Assembly (NCBI RefSeq): GCF_001653515.1 | Contig: NZ_LYOY01000051.1 | Location: 764,001 to 828,000 of the forward strand | Length of the DNA stretch: 64,000 bases | Direction of reading: 5' to 3' | Origin: Streptomyces sp. ERV7 | GTDB lineage: Bacteria > Actinomycetota > Actinomycetes > Streptomycetales > Streptomycetaceae | Shown here: piece by piece, positions 24,670 through 33,677 of the stretch | How the letters are laid out: each line of letters begins with the position of its first letter | Numbering within the stretch: position 1 is the first letter of the stretch | Program-made: the position numbers and the translations under genes | The notes under the pieces: generated by a model | Seen by the model: only the letters and a program-made list of their open reading frames with translations | What the model was told of the DNA's origin: nothing | The model's database searches: none

Positions 24670-26274
24670 CTTGATCTTTAACCTGTGCGGCGGGGTTTTG
24701 GGGTGGTTGATGTCTTCGTCTGCCGTTTGGGTGGCTGCGATTTGCGGGGTGTGTGCACGTTGTGGCGTGGGGCGGGTGTTCTTGCGGCCCGGTGGTCGTC
24801 CAGGACCGGGCCGGGAGGGTTTCGGTGCTCGGGCAGGGCAGGGCAGTCGGCTTGTGGGCGGATGTGCCGGAAGTCGCGGCGGACGCGGGCGGGAGTGAGT
24901 CGGTCCGGGGGCCGTGGCTTCTCCCAGGGCCTGCGCAGGTCGGCTGCGAGTGGGCGGGCGAGCCGGAGTTGGGTGTAGGCGGCGAGGATGAGCCACGTCC
25001 AGCGGTCGGCGGCTTCGGGGGTGCGGATCTTCGGGGCCGTCCAGCCGAGGGTCTGTTTGAACAGGCGGAAGGTGTGCTCGATGTCGAAGCGTCGCAGGTA
25101 GGCCTGCCAGAGGCGGTCGGTGTCCGCGGGGACGGCGTCGGTGGCGGACCACCACAGCCAGACCGGCTTGGGGGTTGCTCCGCTGGGCAGGTGGTCGATG
25201 TCCAGGCGGATCACCGTTCCCTCGATGACGGGAAGTGTGCCGTCGGCCGCGGTCCAGGAATCGCGGTGGGTGAGCCGGGGGTGGAGCCGGTCCCAGGAAC
25301 GTGCGGTGGCCGTGCCGTAGAGGCGAGTGTCCGTGACCGTCCGGGTGTCCGGCGTGCCCCAGGTGTCGGGCTGCCCGAAGACGAATTCGCCTCCGTGCCG
25401 GGGTGGCCGGCCCATGGTGTGTGGCTGACGGCGTGGGACAGTCCTGCGCAGGACGCGGTCCGACCGCATCCGCGCCAGCACCTGCACGGGGAGATCCTTG
25501 AGGAGAAACGCCAGGCGGGGCGCGTTGTATCCGGCGTCAGCGACGACGAGAATGTCCGGGTCGCCTGTCTGCCAGTGCCCGGAGTCGATCAGTAGCCGGA
25601 GCAGATTGCGTAGTTGCCGGGCGGTGACGGTGGCAGTGTCATCACCGGGGGCCAGGCGGGTCGTGTCCAGCGGTGCGGTCCATGAGCTGCGGCCGGGTTC
25701 GGGGGCGCAGATGATCGAGTAGGGCCAGCCGGGGACCGGAATGTACTGGTCTTTGCCCCGGCCGTAGGTATGGCACAGGATGCGTTCCGGTGAGGTGTGC
25801 GCGTCGGGCCGCAGCCAGCAGGTGATGTCGATGGCCAGGACCAGCCGGCCGTCGTCGGATCGCGGCAGTGGCACTTCGGCCAGTGCCCTCCGCAGTCGGC
25901 CGGTATCGATGCGTCCACGGGCCAGAGCGGCGTAGAGCCCTCCGTGGCCGCGGCGGTGTTCGCCCACCAGTGACAGTTCGGGCAGTGATCTCACCGGCCC
26001 GTCACCGCACAGAACCGCATCTGCCAGCTCGAACAAAGCGTCCGAACGAGCTGTCAGGCAGGAGTAGAACTCGCCCCGGAAGCCTGACAGTTCAGTCAAG
26101 GCCTCCAACCGGGCATCGCGATGCAGCAGACTCATCCTCACGGCCTTCGTGCTGAACGTGTGTGTTCCTTGGTCGGAGCACATGTTCAGCCGAAGGCCGC
26201 CTCCATGTCCGCCGGATACCGAACCGAGTGACCCAGTTCGACGTGCCATTCGATGACCGACGTTAAAGATCAAG
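24670..26274 (-). mobile_element. Insertion sequence with 13-bp terminal repeats (IS701-like)
   Basis: The ends CTTGATCTTTAAC (24670-24682) and GTTAAAGATCAAG (26262-26274) are exact inverted repeats around one transposase gene. The flanks are CTAG (24666) and CTAA (26275), which fit the YTAR target rule of IS701 elements but differ in one base. Total length about 1.6 kb. Confidence 0.8.
24678..26135 (-). CDS. Transposase (NF041680/IS701-like family)
   Basis: 485 residues from MSLLHRDARLEALTELSGF. The DDE residues are visible: VLAIDITCWLRPDA, ILVVADAGYNAPRL and YLRRFDIEHTFRLFKQTLGW. The C-terminal part has RPWEKPRPPDRLTPARVRRDFRHIR and a long basic tail, both normal for the family. The reading frame is complete, and the stop lies inside the left terminal repeat, so the element may still be active. 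Confidence 0.85.
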   Translation of the reverse strand: MSLLHRDARLEALTELSGFRGEFYSCLTARSDALFELADAVLCGDGPVRSLPELSLVGEHRRGHGGLYAALARGRIDTGRLRRALAEVPLPRSDDGRLVLAIDITCWLRPDAHTSPERILCHTYGRGKDQYIPVPGWPYSIICAPEPGRSSWTAPLDTTRLAPGDDTATVTARQLRNLLRLLIDSGHWQTGDPDILVVADAGYNAPRLAFLLKDLPVQVLARMRSDRVLRRTVPRRQPHTMGRPPRHGGEFVFGQPDTWGTPDTRTVTDTRLYGTATARSWDRLHPRLTHRDSWTAADGTLPVIEGTVIRLDIDHLPSGATPKPVWLWWSATDAVPADTDRLWQAYLRRFDIEHTFRLFKQTLGWTAPKIRTPEAADRWTWLILAAYTQLRLARPLAADLRRPWEKPRPPDRLTPARVRRDFRHIRPQADCPALPEHRNPPGPVLDDHRAARTPAPRHNVHTPRKSQPPKRQTKTSTTPKPRRTG

Positions 26275-26352
26275 CTAAAGGCTGTCCCGCTACTCCGCCG
26301 GCCCGCAGCGGAGGGTTGACAACCGGGTCGGCACCTGCAGCGAGAGCCATCT

Positions 26353-27486
26353 TCACTCCTTCGAGTGGCCGCCGCGTCCGACTTCGAGGGTGGCTGCAAC
26401 CGCCGTGTGGAAGTCCTTGCGAAGCTTCGGCAGGGTGTGGTCGCAGAGGGCGACGGTCTCGGTCCAGCCGCCCTGCGGCATGTCGAGGCGGGAGACCCCC
26501 TGGGGAAGGTCGAGCAGAAGCCACCGGTCCAAGACGTGCTGCTCGGCTCGCATGGCGTGATAGCCGGGCAACGGACTGATCAGCACCTGCTTCCAGCCGT
26601 TGCGCTCGTGATCTCGAATCCGTCCGCTGCCTTCGTTGCAGATGCCGACCTTCGCGGCACCCAACGCGATGTGGACCATCAAGTACAGGAAGGCGGGCAG
26701 ACCCGGCTTGAAGCCGTACCGGACACAGTGGATGCAGGAAGCCCGGCGACGCTGAATGACCTTGTCCAATACGGCGTCGACCTGCTTGCCGCACGCGATG
26801 TGCTCGGCCTTCCAGCCGGCTTTGACACTCCCAGGAAAGGGGGCGAGCGGTCGCAGGCCAGCCTCCTTCATGATCTCAACGGCGACGTCAGGATCTGTAG
26901 CGCGCTGAGCGCAGTACCGGCAGGGGTACTTCGTCTTGCGGGCGTTGCACAGCGTTGGGTCGACGACCTTCTTGCACGCGGTGCAGCGGCTGCGCCACTT
27001 CACGTTCGATCCCCGGTAGGGGACGAGGGCTTCGAGACCGAGGGCGAGGAGTTCCGCGCGGGTGTCGGCGTCCGGGAGCTCCCGGCTTCCGGAGCAGTAG
27101 TCGCAGGCTCCGTTGCCGGCGTAGACGACGCTGGAGTACCACACGTCAATCTCGTGTAAGCAGGTAAGGCACAGGCAACGCCAAGTGCCCCGAGTGCCGG
27201 GAAAGTCCTCCAGCGGTTCGACATTTGCCGCACGGACCTGCGCCTCCGCGACATCGGCTGGCACGGCACGTTTGAGGGCTGCCGCAGCAGAGCTCTTGCG
27301 CTGCCCGCACGTGAAGCAGGGGCCTTGCCCCTTGGTGATGACGCTGCTGTAGCTGGACCTCGTGGGGTTTTTGCACGTCACGCAGAGGGCCGGCCAGGGC
27401 TTGTCCGCGCCAGGGTAAGGGGTTTTCAGGATCAGACCGCGCGCGGACATCTCCGCCGCGCGGGCGATGGGGTCGATCTTTGCCAC
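26353..27486 (-). CDS. Zinc-finger-repeat protein with GIY-YIG-like nuclease domain
   Basis: 377 residues from a GTG at 27486 (AGAGG upstream). Four repeats of about 55 residues each read LxPYPG-W-CxxC...CxxC: Cys35/38/57/60, Cys106/109/128/131, Cys168/171/189/192 and His229/Cys232/Cys251/254. Such treble-clef repeats precede nucleases in other families. The C-terminus (residues 265-345) reads FLYLMVHIALGAAKVGICNEGSGRIRDHERNGW, then MRAEQHVLDRWLL, matching the Y, G, R and E positions of a divergent GIY-YIG fold. It is probably a DNA-binding nuclease of defence or mobile origin. An IS lies 78 bp downstream. Confidence 0.65.
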   Translation of the reverse strand: MAKIDPIARAAEMSARGLILKTPYPGADKPWPALCVTCKNPTRSSYSSVITKGQGPCFTCGQRKSSAAAALKRAVPADVAEAQVRAANVEPLEDFPGTRGTWRCLCLTCLHEIDVWYSSVVYAGNGACDYCSGSRELPDADTRAELLALGLEALVPYRGSNVKWRSRCTACKKVVDPTLCNARKTKYPCRYCAQRATDPDVAVEIMKEAGLRPLAPFPGSVKAGWKAEHIACGKQVDAVLDKVIQRRRASCIHCVRYGFKPGLPAFLYLMVHIALGAAKVGICNEGSGRIRDHERNGWKQVLISPLPGYHAMRAEQHVLDRWLLLDLPQGVSRLDMPQGGWTETVALCDHTLPKLRKDFHTAVAATLEVGRGGHSKE

Positions 27487-28427
27487 GTTGCCTCTGTTGA
27501 GTTGAAGATGCCTCACGCCATGTGGACAGGGCGGGAGCATACGCAGTCCCACTGACAACGAAGACGTCGCGGCCAAACCAGCTGAATCTCCTGTTTTCGA
27601 GATCCCGATACGGCGGCAGGCCCACGAGGTATACCCAGCCCGTCCCGGTCTGCCGCCGCCTCCACAGCCGCGCTACGACCTGCTGCTGCGGGTGCCCGAG
27701 CACCGGTCGAAGGGCAGCACGACCCGTACCGGCACCGGCCTGGCCGCGTCATCGGAGGGTGTGGTCACGGCTCCACGGTGAGCAGCGCCGCTGCCAGCCT
27801 GATGGACGTCACCGCTCGGGCAGCTTGTGGCGAAGAAGGGTCATCGCCGTCTCCACGCCCCCGAGCTGGCAGCCCAGCACCCGCATACGCCAGTCCATGC
27901 GCTCCATCCGGGCTGCGACCGCCAGCGATGCGAACGTCTGCGCCAGCTGCGCCGCGCCCGCCAACGCCTTATTCACGTACCGGGCGGCCATCCCCTCGAA
28001 CCGCTTCCCCGCCTCGGCAGACAAGCGCGGCGCCGAACTCCTCTACCGCGTCGGCGATCTCAAGGCGTTCCCCGGTACCCGGTTCGAGAACCTCCCCGGG
28101 ACAGTGAAGTGCTGGGACTGCGGGAACCGCAACCCGCTACGTGATCCTGGCCCGGAGTAGACGAACGCTCGACTGCCGATCCCTCTCCGTACTCTTGGCG
28201 CTCAGCCGCGTGGGCTACGGCCCGTGCTGGGCCTTGGAACACGGGAAGCGGGACCGAACAGTGACATTGATCTACCTCTCCTCCGACAACCTCCGATGGA
28301 TGCCGGAGGCCGAGGCCGACCGGCTGCTCACTGTCCTTCAGCCGGGCACTGGGGAAGGGAGAAACGACCGCCGCATGAATCATGAACAGGGTGGCGGACC
28401 TGCCTCAAAGTTCGAGATCATCCGATC
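27487..28427. other. 941-bp region with one possible small gene
   Basis: Apart from the minus-strand frame at 27809-28024, plus-strand frames give fragments such as RGAELLYRVGDLKAFPGTRFENLPGTVKCWDCGNRN (28030-28140) without a start. The region looks decayed. Confidence 0.4.
27809..28024 (-). CDS. Possible small helical protein
   Basis: 71 residues: a continuous amphipathic-helix pattern (RFEGMAARYVNKALAGAAQLAQTFASLAVAARMERMDWRMRVLG) ending MTLLRHKLPER. The Met and Arg positions look protein-like rather than random. No good ribosome site is visible and the family is unknown. Confidence 0.4.
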   Translation of the reverse strand: MSAEAGKRFEGMAARYVNKALAGAAQLAQTFASLAVAARMERMDWRMRVLGCQLGGVETAMTLLRHKLPER

Positions 28428-29411
28428 ATGTCGGGTGACACGCCAGGACAGGACCTCCCAGCCGGCTTCGGGTTGAGGCCATATCGGGGCGACGAAGACC
28501 ACGGCCCCATGGCCGCGGTGCGGCTGGGTTGTGCCGAACGGGACCGGGTCGACGCTCGTTCGGTTGTGGAAGGGCTCCCTACAGCGGCCGAGATCGCCGA
28601 AGCCTCTGCCACGCTTCAGGAGCCGTCCAAGAACCAGATCCTGGTGGTGCACGACGGGAGGGTCGTCGGCTATGCGACGATCCGGTGGTGGCAGGAGCGG
28701 GACGATACGTGGCTCTACCTGCACCGCGGCTACCTCTTGCCCGAGCATCGCCACCAGGGCATCGGATCAGCCATGCTGAGCTGGGCCGAAGAGCGGATCC
28801 GCCAGCTCGTCGAAGAACATGGCACGGCGCGGACGGCAGTGATCGGCGCGAACGCCGTGGCCTCCGAGCGGGACGCCACGGCGCTTCTGCTCGCGGCCGG
28901 TTATCGGCGTGTCTTCAGCCTGGTCGAGCTGGAGCTGGGCGATCTGCGGCAGTTGCCCGAGCCGGGCAGCGAGCTCCCGGCCGGGATACGGACGGGGCCG
29001 ATCGGGACCAGCCACTACCGTGCAGCGTGGAGGACGGTCGCCGATTCGTATGCGGACACCGGTTTCACGCAGAAATGGTCCTTCCAGGACTTCGTCGACA
29101 CCGCCGACCCGACATGCTGGAGGGCTGCCTGGAACGGGCAGGACATGCTCGGCGTGGCCCTCTGCTCCATCCGCCGTCACGACCACACCGTGGGCGAGGT
29201 GGAAGAGCTGAGTGTCAGAACAGACCAGCGACGCCTCGGAATCGGCCGGGTCCTGCTGCTGGACGGGTTGCGAAGCCTTTGCGAGCAGGGTGCAACGACC
29301 GCCAGGCTGTACACGGGCACGGCAAATCCGCACCGGCCCTACGATCTTTACGAGAGCGTGGGGTTCCGGAGGCAGAACGAGTATGTCCGATACCGCAAGC
29401 CGCTTGCTTGA
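28428..29411 (+). CDS. GNAT acetyltransferase with two domains
   Basis: 327 residues. The first GNAT domain (residues 15-170) has YLLPEHRHQGIGSAMLSWAEERI (acetyl-CoA loop) and TALLLAAGYRRVF. The second (residues 185-327) has VEELSVRTDQRRLGIGRVLLLDGLRSLCEQG, with RRLGIG as the acetyl-CoA loop, and ends YDLYESVGFRRQNEYVRYRK. The layout is that of mycothiol synthase-like tandem GNATs, but mshD proper is not implied. The ribosome site is weak. Confidence 0.82.
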   Translation: MSGDTPGQDLPAGFGLRPYRGDEDHGPMAAVRLGCAERDRVDARSVVEGLPTAAEIAEASATLQEPSKNQILVVHDGRVVGYATIRWWQERDDTWLYLHRGYLLPEHRHQGIGSAMLSWAEERIRQLVEEHGTARTAVIGANAVASERDATALLLAAGYRRVFSLVELELGDLRQLPEPGSELPAGIRTGPIGTSHYRAAWRTVADSYADTGFTQKWSFQDFVDTADPTCWRAAWNGQDMLGVALCSIRRHDHTVGEVEELSVRTDQRRLGIGRVLLLDGLRSLCEQGATTARLYTGTANPHRPYDLYESVGFRRQNEYVRYRKPLA

Positions 29412-29636
29412 TCGACCTCTCATTGGGCTGTCCGGTCGGTCCACAGAATTTGACAATTCCTCGCATCGGCATGGGCATGGAGCGGCTGGCCGCCTACAGC
29501 TACTTCGCCCGGCTGCTCGATCAGTGCAAGATCCGCCGCGCGAAGGAGTCCGAGGGCACGTGAGTCGTTTCCGCCGGCCGACCCGATCCGTAGAGCGGGC
29601 TGCGACCCTTCCGGCCCTGGCTCCTAGGCTCTCGGC

Positions 29637-30104
29637 ATGACGATGACACCGGCTGAACTCGAGGCGCAGAAGGAAACGCTGGAACTCCTCAACAACGAGG
29701 CGGCCTCGCGCCTGACGCGCCAGTCGGAATCGCTAGCGAAGATCGACACCAAGACGGTGTTCCTCATCGGGTTCGCGGCCACCGCCGCGCAGTTCCTGGC
29801 GACACACAAGCACCACGACGTCCTCGCCTACTTCGCTTTGGCCGCGTACGCCGGCGCCCTGTTCACGGGAGTGCTGACGATCCGCGTGGCGGAACACAAG
29901 GAACTGGAGCCTCCCCAGATGATCGCTAACCACGTCCACTTGCCCAAGAGTCAGGTCCTGGCCGCACTGGCGGCGTCCCGGGCATCGATCTTCGAGGTCA
30001 ATGCGCGACGCCAGAAGCTGAAGGCCCGGTACTGGGGGATCAGCCTGTGGTCGCTGGTTGCGGGGCTCGGCCTGTCGACTGTCGCACTCCTGCTGCACAC
30101 TTGA
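29637..30104 (+). CDS. Small two-TM protein resembling Pycsar/CD-NTase-type membrane effectors
   Basis: 155 residues. A charged N-terminal helix (EAQKETLELLNNEAASRLTRQSESLAKIDTKTVFLIGFAATAAQFL) leads into the first membrane helix, followed by a second (YFALAAYAGALFTGVLTIRV), a cytoplasmic stretch and a final helix SLWSLVAGLGLSTVALLLH. The DTKT at the entry of the first helix recalls the DTKA seen in cyclic-nucleotide-gated PycTM effectors. No cyclase gene is adjacent, so a defence role is a guess. A Pro-rich peptide gene follows 5 bp later. Confidence 0.6.
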   Translation: MTMTPAELEAQKETLELLNNEAASRLTRQSESLAKIDTKTVFLIGFAATAAQFLATHKHHDVLAYFALAAYAGALFTGVLTIRVAEHKELEPPQMIANHVHLPKSQVLAALAASRASIFEVNARRQKLKARYWGISLWSLVAGLGLSTVALLLHT

Positions 30105-30109
30105 GCCCC

Positions 30110-30301
30110 ATGAGCAACGGACAGAATCAGGGGAGCGGCCAGCCTGCTCCCGCGCCGGCCTGTCCCGCCCCGGCCCCGGCGCCGCAGCCAGACTTCGTCG
30201 CCGCCTTCACCAACACGGCGATGATCGGTTCCGACAAGAAGAGCGACAACCCCACGCTGAACAAGGCGGTGCGGCCGGAGGGGAACACCGAGACCCGCTG
30301 A
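30110..30301 (+). CDS. Pro/Ala-rich small protein following the two-TM gene
   Basis: 63 residues starting MSNGQNQGSGQPAPAPACPAP, 5 bp after the stop of the membrane-protein gene, so very likely co-translated. After the PAPAP linker (residues 12-28) comes PDFVAAFTNTAMIGSDKKSDNPTLNKAVRPEGNTETR, which looks ordered. One cysteine, no signal. The family is unknown; it may be a partner or cap of the membrane protein. Confidence 0.5.
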   Translation: MSNGQNQGSGQPAPAPACPAPAPAPQPDFVAAFTNTAMIGSDKKSDNPTLNKAVRPEGNTETR

Positions 30302-30363
30302 AACACCGCCTGCACAGTTGTCGGGCCCGGCCCTCCTACCGGAGGGCCGGGCCCGAGCTGTAA

Positions 30364-30473
30364 AAGCCTGTCTTTGAACCCCGTCGTCTGCCCGGAGAGG
30401 GCGGGCGCAGCGGTGGTCGGCGTGTTCGATCGTGCCGGCGTCGTGGCGCAGGCGGGTTCACAGGGAAGGGCTC
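30364..30473. mobile_element. MITE-like element, copy A
   Basis: About 110 bp, starting AGCCTGTCTTTGAACCCC and ending in an imperfect mirror of it (GGGTTCACAGGGAAGGGCTC). It is about 85 percent identical by eye to copy B at 31559-31668, including CGTTCGATCGTGCC in the centre (with one change). It contributes the stop codon of the lectin gene at 30472. It has no coding capacity. Confidence 0.6.
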
Positions 30474-31116
30474 AGGCGAGCTGGCGCAGGATCCACAAGT
30501 GGTCGTCGGCCCCGTCGAAGGCCCAGTCCTTGTCCCAGCACGGGTAGATAGTCAGCGGGTTGGGGTTGCCTTTGTCTGAGCCGTCACGGGCCCATCCCGG
30601 GACATCGAGGCACATGTTGGCGGCCAGGTTCACGTAGTACCAGCCGCCGGAATTGCCGGGCATGAAAAACCATTCCTGGTTGTCGTCGGTGGCAATGCAC
30701 TTGTGCATCCAGATCGGTGTGGTGGCCGGGTTGGCGCCGGAGCCCGGGAGGTCCATGCACTGGCGGCTCTTGACGTTGCGAATCAAGAACAGGTCCTGTC
30801 GCGTACCGCCGACGTCCACTGAGCGCGTGGGGACGATCTCCCACTGCTGGTTGTCGCCCGACGTGTAGTCGCACGCGTGCTGGTAGACATAGGAGTTGTA
30901 TGTGGCGCCGTAGTTCGGCAGATCCGCGCACCATTCCGTCGCCACGTTGTAGAAGTTCACCTCCGTTCCCGCAAGCGTTCTGGCCGGTGTCTGAGTCCGA
31001 GCCTGTGTCTGCGCCTGTGCGGGAGAGACCATGACCGCTAGAGCCGACAGGAGCACGCAGAGGATCGCTAGAATCCTCCACCGGCTCACCTGCGCGCGGA
31101 TTCTTACAAAGCTCAT
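30472..31116 (-). CDS. Secreted ricin-type beta-trefoil lectin
   Basis: 214 residues from the ATG at 31116 with GGAGGG about 7 bp upstream. VSRWRILAILCVLLSALAVM and following residues to AQA form a signal peptide. The mature domain (residues 50-214) has three beta-trefoil units ending DNQQWEIVP, DNQEWFFMP and DHLWIL, with cysteines in CADLP, CMDLPG and CLDVPG. Carbohydrate binding outside the cell is likely. The stop codon lies in the end of MITE copy A, so the original C-terminus may have been changed. Confidence 0.8.
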   Translation of the reverse strand: MSFVRIRAQVSRWRILAILCVLLSALAVMVSPAQAQTQARTQTPARTLAGTEVNFYNVATEWCADLPNYGATYNSYVYQHACDYTSGDNQQWEIVPTRSVDVGGTRQDLFLIRNVKSRQCMDLPGSGANPATTPIWMHKCIATDDNQEWFFMPGNSGGWYYVNLAANMCLDVPGWARDGSDKGNPNPLTIYPCWDKDWAFDGADDHLWILRQLA

Positions 31117-31558
31117 CGACACCCTCCGTTGCTGGACCTCGTGGACGGTTTCTGTCCGGTCGAGAGCAACCCTGGTGAAAGCTCATATTGTCCGGACCCC
31201 CTTGTCGGCAAGCCGCAGGTCCACGCTGCCCTTTCGGGAGGACAAAGGTGATTGTCCGCGGACAACGAGGCCCTCGGCTCGGCTCACGAGGACGGACGGG
31301 GCCTTGCGCGTGCATTGTCAGCCACCATGCGGCCATGGGCGTCCTCGGCACGGTAGAGCGGCACGTACTGTGACCTAACGGACTCTGGCCGTCCTGTCGG
31401 CGGTGCTGCCCTATGGAGCGCGCGCGCAGGGCCGCCCCTACTGCCGGTGCCCGACCCCCGGAAGCCGTCCGCCGTCCCCGACGATCTCGCGGACGGTCTC
31501 CTGCTCCGCATCCGCGATCTCGCGTACCCGGTGACTGCACGCATTTATCGGTATCACA

Positions 31559-31668
31559 GCGCCTCTTTGAACCCGCGTCGTCTGCTCGGAGAGCGGGCGC
31601 AGCAGCGGTCGGCGCGTTCGATCGTGCCGGGCGTCGTGGCGCGCAGACGGGGGTTCAAAGACAGGCTC
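31559..31668. mobile_element. MITE-like element, copy B
   Basis: About 110 bp between GCGCCTCTTTGAACCCG and GGGGGTTCAAAGACAGGCTC. The right end is the exact inverse of the left end of copy A (GCCTGTCTTTGAACCCC). Copies A and B lie in the same orientation on either side of a 1.1-kb segment carrying the lectin gene. Confidence 0.6.
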
Positions 31669-31770
31669 TCAGAGGCCTTGGCGGCTTGCGGGCCCGGCAT
31701 CGACGGCCCCCGCGAGACCCTGACGGTCCGTCTCCCGGCCGATCTGGCCACCCTTGTTGAGAACCAGTGA
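31669..31770 (+). pseudogene. Tail fragment of a LPADL-type gene
   Basis: The frame reads CGPGIDGPRETLTVRLPADLATLVENQ and stops. The same words (GPRETLTIRLPADLTTLV) occur inside the pseudogene at 39671-40410. Only the junction with the MITE is left upstream, so the element may have inserted into or truncated the gene. Confidence 0.5.
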
Positions 31771-32152
31771 TTCTGATCAGTGGAGATGACCGTGACCTGC
31801 AGGTTGTTCAGTTGTACTGGGCGGGACTGAGGTTTGCTCGTTCAGCGAAAGTGAGCAGCAGTCGGTGGGGGGTGGCATGCCGCGTGTGAGCAGCCGGAGC
31901 GCGGCCCTCTCGTGCCGGGTGAGCTGCGGGTGCCACGTCACGGCAGGAGTGGCCGCCCGATGTGCCGATGCTCGACCTCCACCCCGACCCCTGCCGCACG
32001 CAGGCGCTCCGCCATCTCCTCCGCGACCGCGACCGCGACCGAACTTTTCCGGACTAACGGCCTCACCCGCGATTGATCGTGGATGCTGTGCCTTGAGGGG
32101 CGAGGGCTAGGCTCGTGGCTGATCACGGTTACCGACGAGGGGGTTCCGAGGT

Positions 32153-32695
32153 ATGCGCGGGCGAGTGACGGCGGTCAGCAGCAACGGGGAGTATTCGTTC
32201 ACCAAGCCGAACCGGGACAGCGTCAGATTGCTCACTGGTCTTGGTGTGGAGGGGGACGTTCACGCTGGTGTGACGGTCAAGCACCGCTCGCGCGTCGCGC
32301 AGGATCCCACCCAGCCGAACCTGCGCCAGGTCCACCTCATTCATGAAGAGCTCTTCGCCGAGGTCGGTGAAGAAGGCTTCAAGGTGGCGCCGGGCGAACT
32401 CGGCGAGAACATCACCACGGGCGGCATCGATCTGCTCGGTCTGCCGGTCGGCACATTGCTGCGTATCGGCGACTCCGCCGTCCTGGAAGTCACCGGCCTC
32501 CGCAATCCCTGCCTGCAGATCGACAACTTCCGGGACGGGCTGCTGAAGCAGGTCGTCGGCCGCGACGAGGCGGGGAACATCGTGCGCAAAGCCGGAATCA
32601 TGAGCATCGTGAGGGAAGGCGGCGTAGTGCGGCCTGGCGACACGATCGAAATGGAGCTTCCCAGCGGTCCGCACCGATCCCTGGACCGGGTCTGA
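32153..32695 (+). CDS. MOSC domain protein
   Basis: 180 residues, GAGGGGG about 10 bp upstream. The whole protein is one MOSC domain: VRLLTGLGVEGDVHAG, NLRQVHLIHEELFAE, APGELGENITTGGIDLLGLPVGTLLRIGDSAVLEVTGLRNPCLQID and KAGIMSIVREGGVVRPGDTIEM. The conserved cysteine in RNPC is in place. MOSC domains bind molybdenum cofactor-type sulfur and act as sulfur carriers or in reduction of N-hydroxylated compounds. No partner gene is adjacent. Confidence 0.88.
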   Translation: MRGRVTAVSSNGEYSFTKPNRDSVRLLTGLGVEGDVHAGVTVKHRSRVAQDPTQPNLRQVHLIHEELFAEVGEEGFKVAPGELGENITTGGIDLLGLPVGTLLRIGDSAVLEVTGLRNPCLQIDNFRDGLLKQVVGRDEAGNIVRKAGIMSIVREGGVVRPGDTIEMELPSGPHRSLDRV

Positions 32696-32988
32696 CCGGT
32701 TTCCCGGGCAGGCCGTGCCATGAAGACGGCCGCGCGAGTTCCTGGGGTGTGAAGATCAAGCACGCCTGTGACGTTCGGGGGGTCTGTCGCTGAGATGTCC
32801 GGCTTCGCGTGTCGTCGGTGGAAGCTATCTATGTGCTGGTTGGCTGTCTGGGTTTGGTGTCAGTGGTCCGGATGCTGTGGTGACATGAGTCCGTGTCGGC
32901 GGGTGACGTCTTCGCAGAGCCTCCTTCTGGGTGGTGCGGGCTGGCGTGCGGTGCCCGGCGGTGCTCCCCTTTTCCCGAGAATGCCTGC

Positions 32989-33609
32989 GTGGACTCAACG
33001 GCGCTGCTTGGCCTGGTTGGCATCGGTGGCACGTTGCTGGGCGGGGTCGTTGGAGCGGCCGCCACGCTGGGCTCGGCCAGGATCACCAGCCGGGTGCAGA
33101 TGAACACTGAGGAGCGGAGGGCCCGGCGCCAGGCCTACAGCGCGTGCGCGACGGTTCTGTTGGCCCGGCGGGATGCGGCCACCGTGCTCCTGGAGGCCTT
33201 GAGGGCTGACGAGTTCGACCAGGCCGCTGTGCAGGCGGGGCTCCGGTAGGTCGAGGGGCAGTGGGACGCGGTCGCGCGGGCGGTCGGCGCGGTAGCGGTC
33301 GAGGGGCCGGGCGGCGTCGCCGACCATGCCGGGTGGGCCGTGCGGGCCATCGAGGTCCTGGCCGGCCGGCTGCGCGACTGGACAGGGGACGTCGCGGGCG
33401 GGCGCGACCGGGACGAACTCCTGGAGAGTCGGCAGCGGTTCGCCTTCGAGGACCTGGGCGAGATGGCACGCGCGCTCGGAGCCTTCACCGGCGGGTGCCG
33501 CTCTGAGGGCACGCTTCAGCTCCTCGGCGTTCGTGTTTCTCCCACTCACGCGGCAGTGCCTTCGCGCGGTACACCGCTGGGTGGAGTTGAAGTTCAACCC
33601 GGTACGTGA
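32989..33609 (+). pseudogene. Membrane-anchored protein split by an in-frame TAG
   Basis: A GTG-started frame reads VDSTALLGLVGIGGTLLGGVVGAAATLGSARITSRVQM (one membrane helix) and then a charged coil, MNTEERRARRQAYSACATVLLARRDAATVLLEALRADEFD. A TAG at 33247-33249 interrupts it. The same frame then continues coherently (VEGQWDAVARAVGAVAVEGPGG to LGEMARALGAFTGGC). The simplest reading is a single nonsense mutation in a gene for a small membrane-bound coiled-coil protein. Confidence 0.6.
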
Positions 33610-33677
33610 CGCGTGACTCCGCCCGCTTGGCGGAGAGTGGTGGGTGGCTCACGACTGAGAGGAACTGGGGGAGCGGG

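Larger units (their letters stand above)
31117..32152. other. 1.0-kb region with MITE copy B and gene debris
   Basis: No intact gene is seen. It contains the promoter side of the lectin gene, MITE copy B (31559-31668), a tail fragment reading GPRETLTVRLPADLATLVENQ (31669-31770) that matches the pseudogene at 39671, and AT-richer sequence before the MOSC gene. Confidence 0.45.

Noticed and set aside
31447..31770. A 107-codon plus-strand protein across MITE copy B
   Set aside because: The frame joins unrelated debris, the MITE and a tail fragment; there is no start signal.
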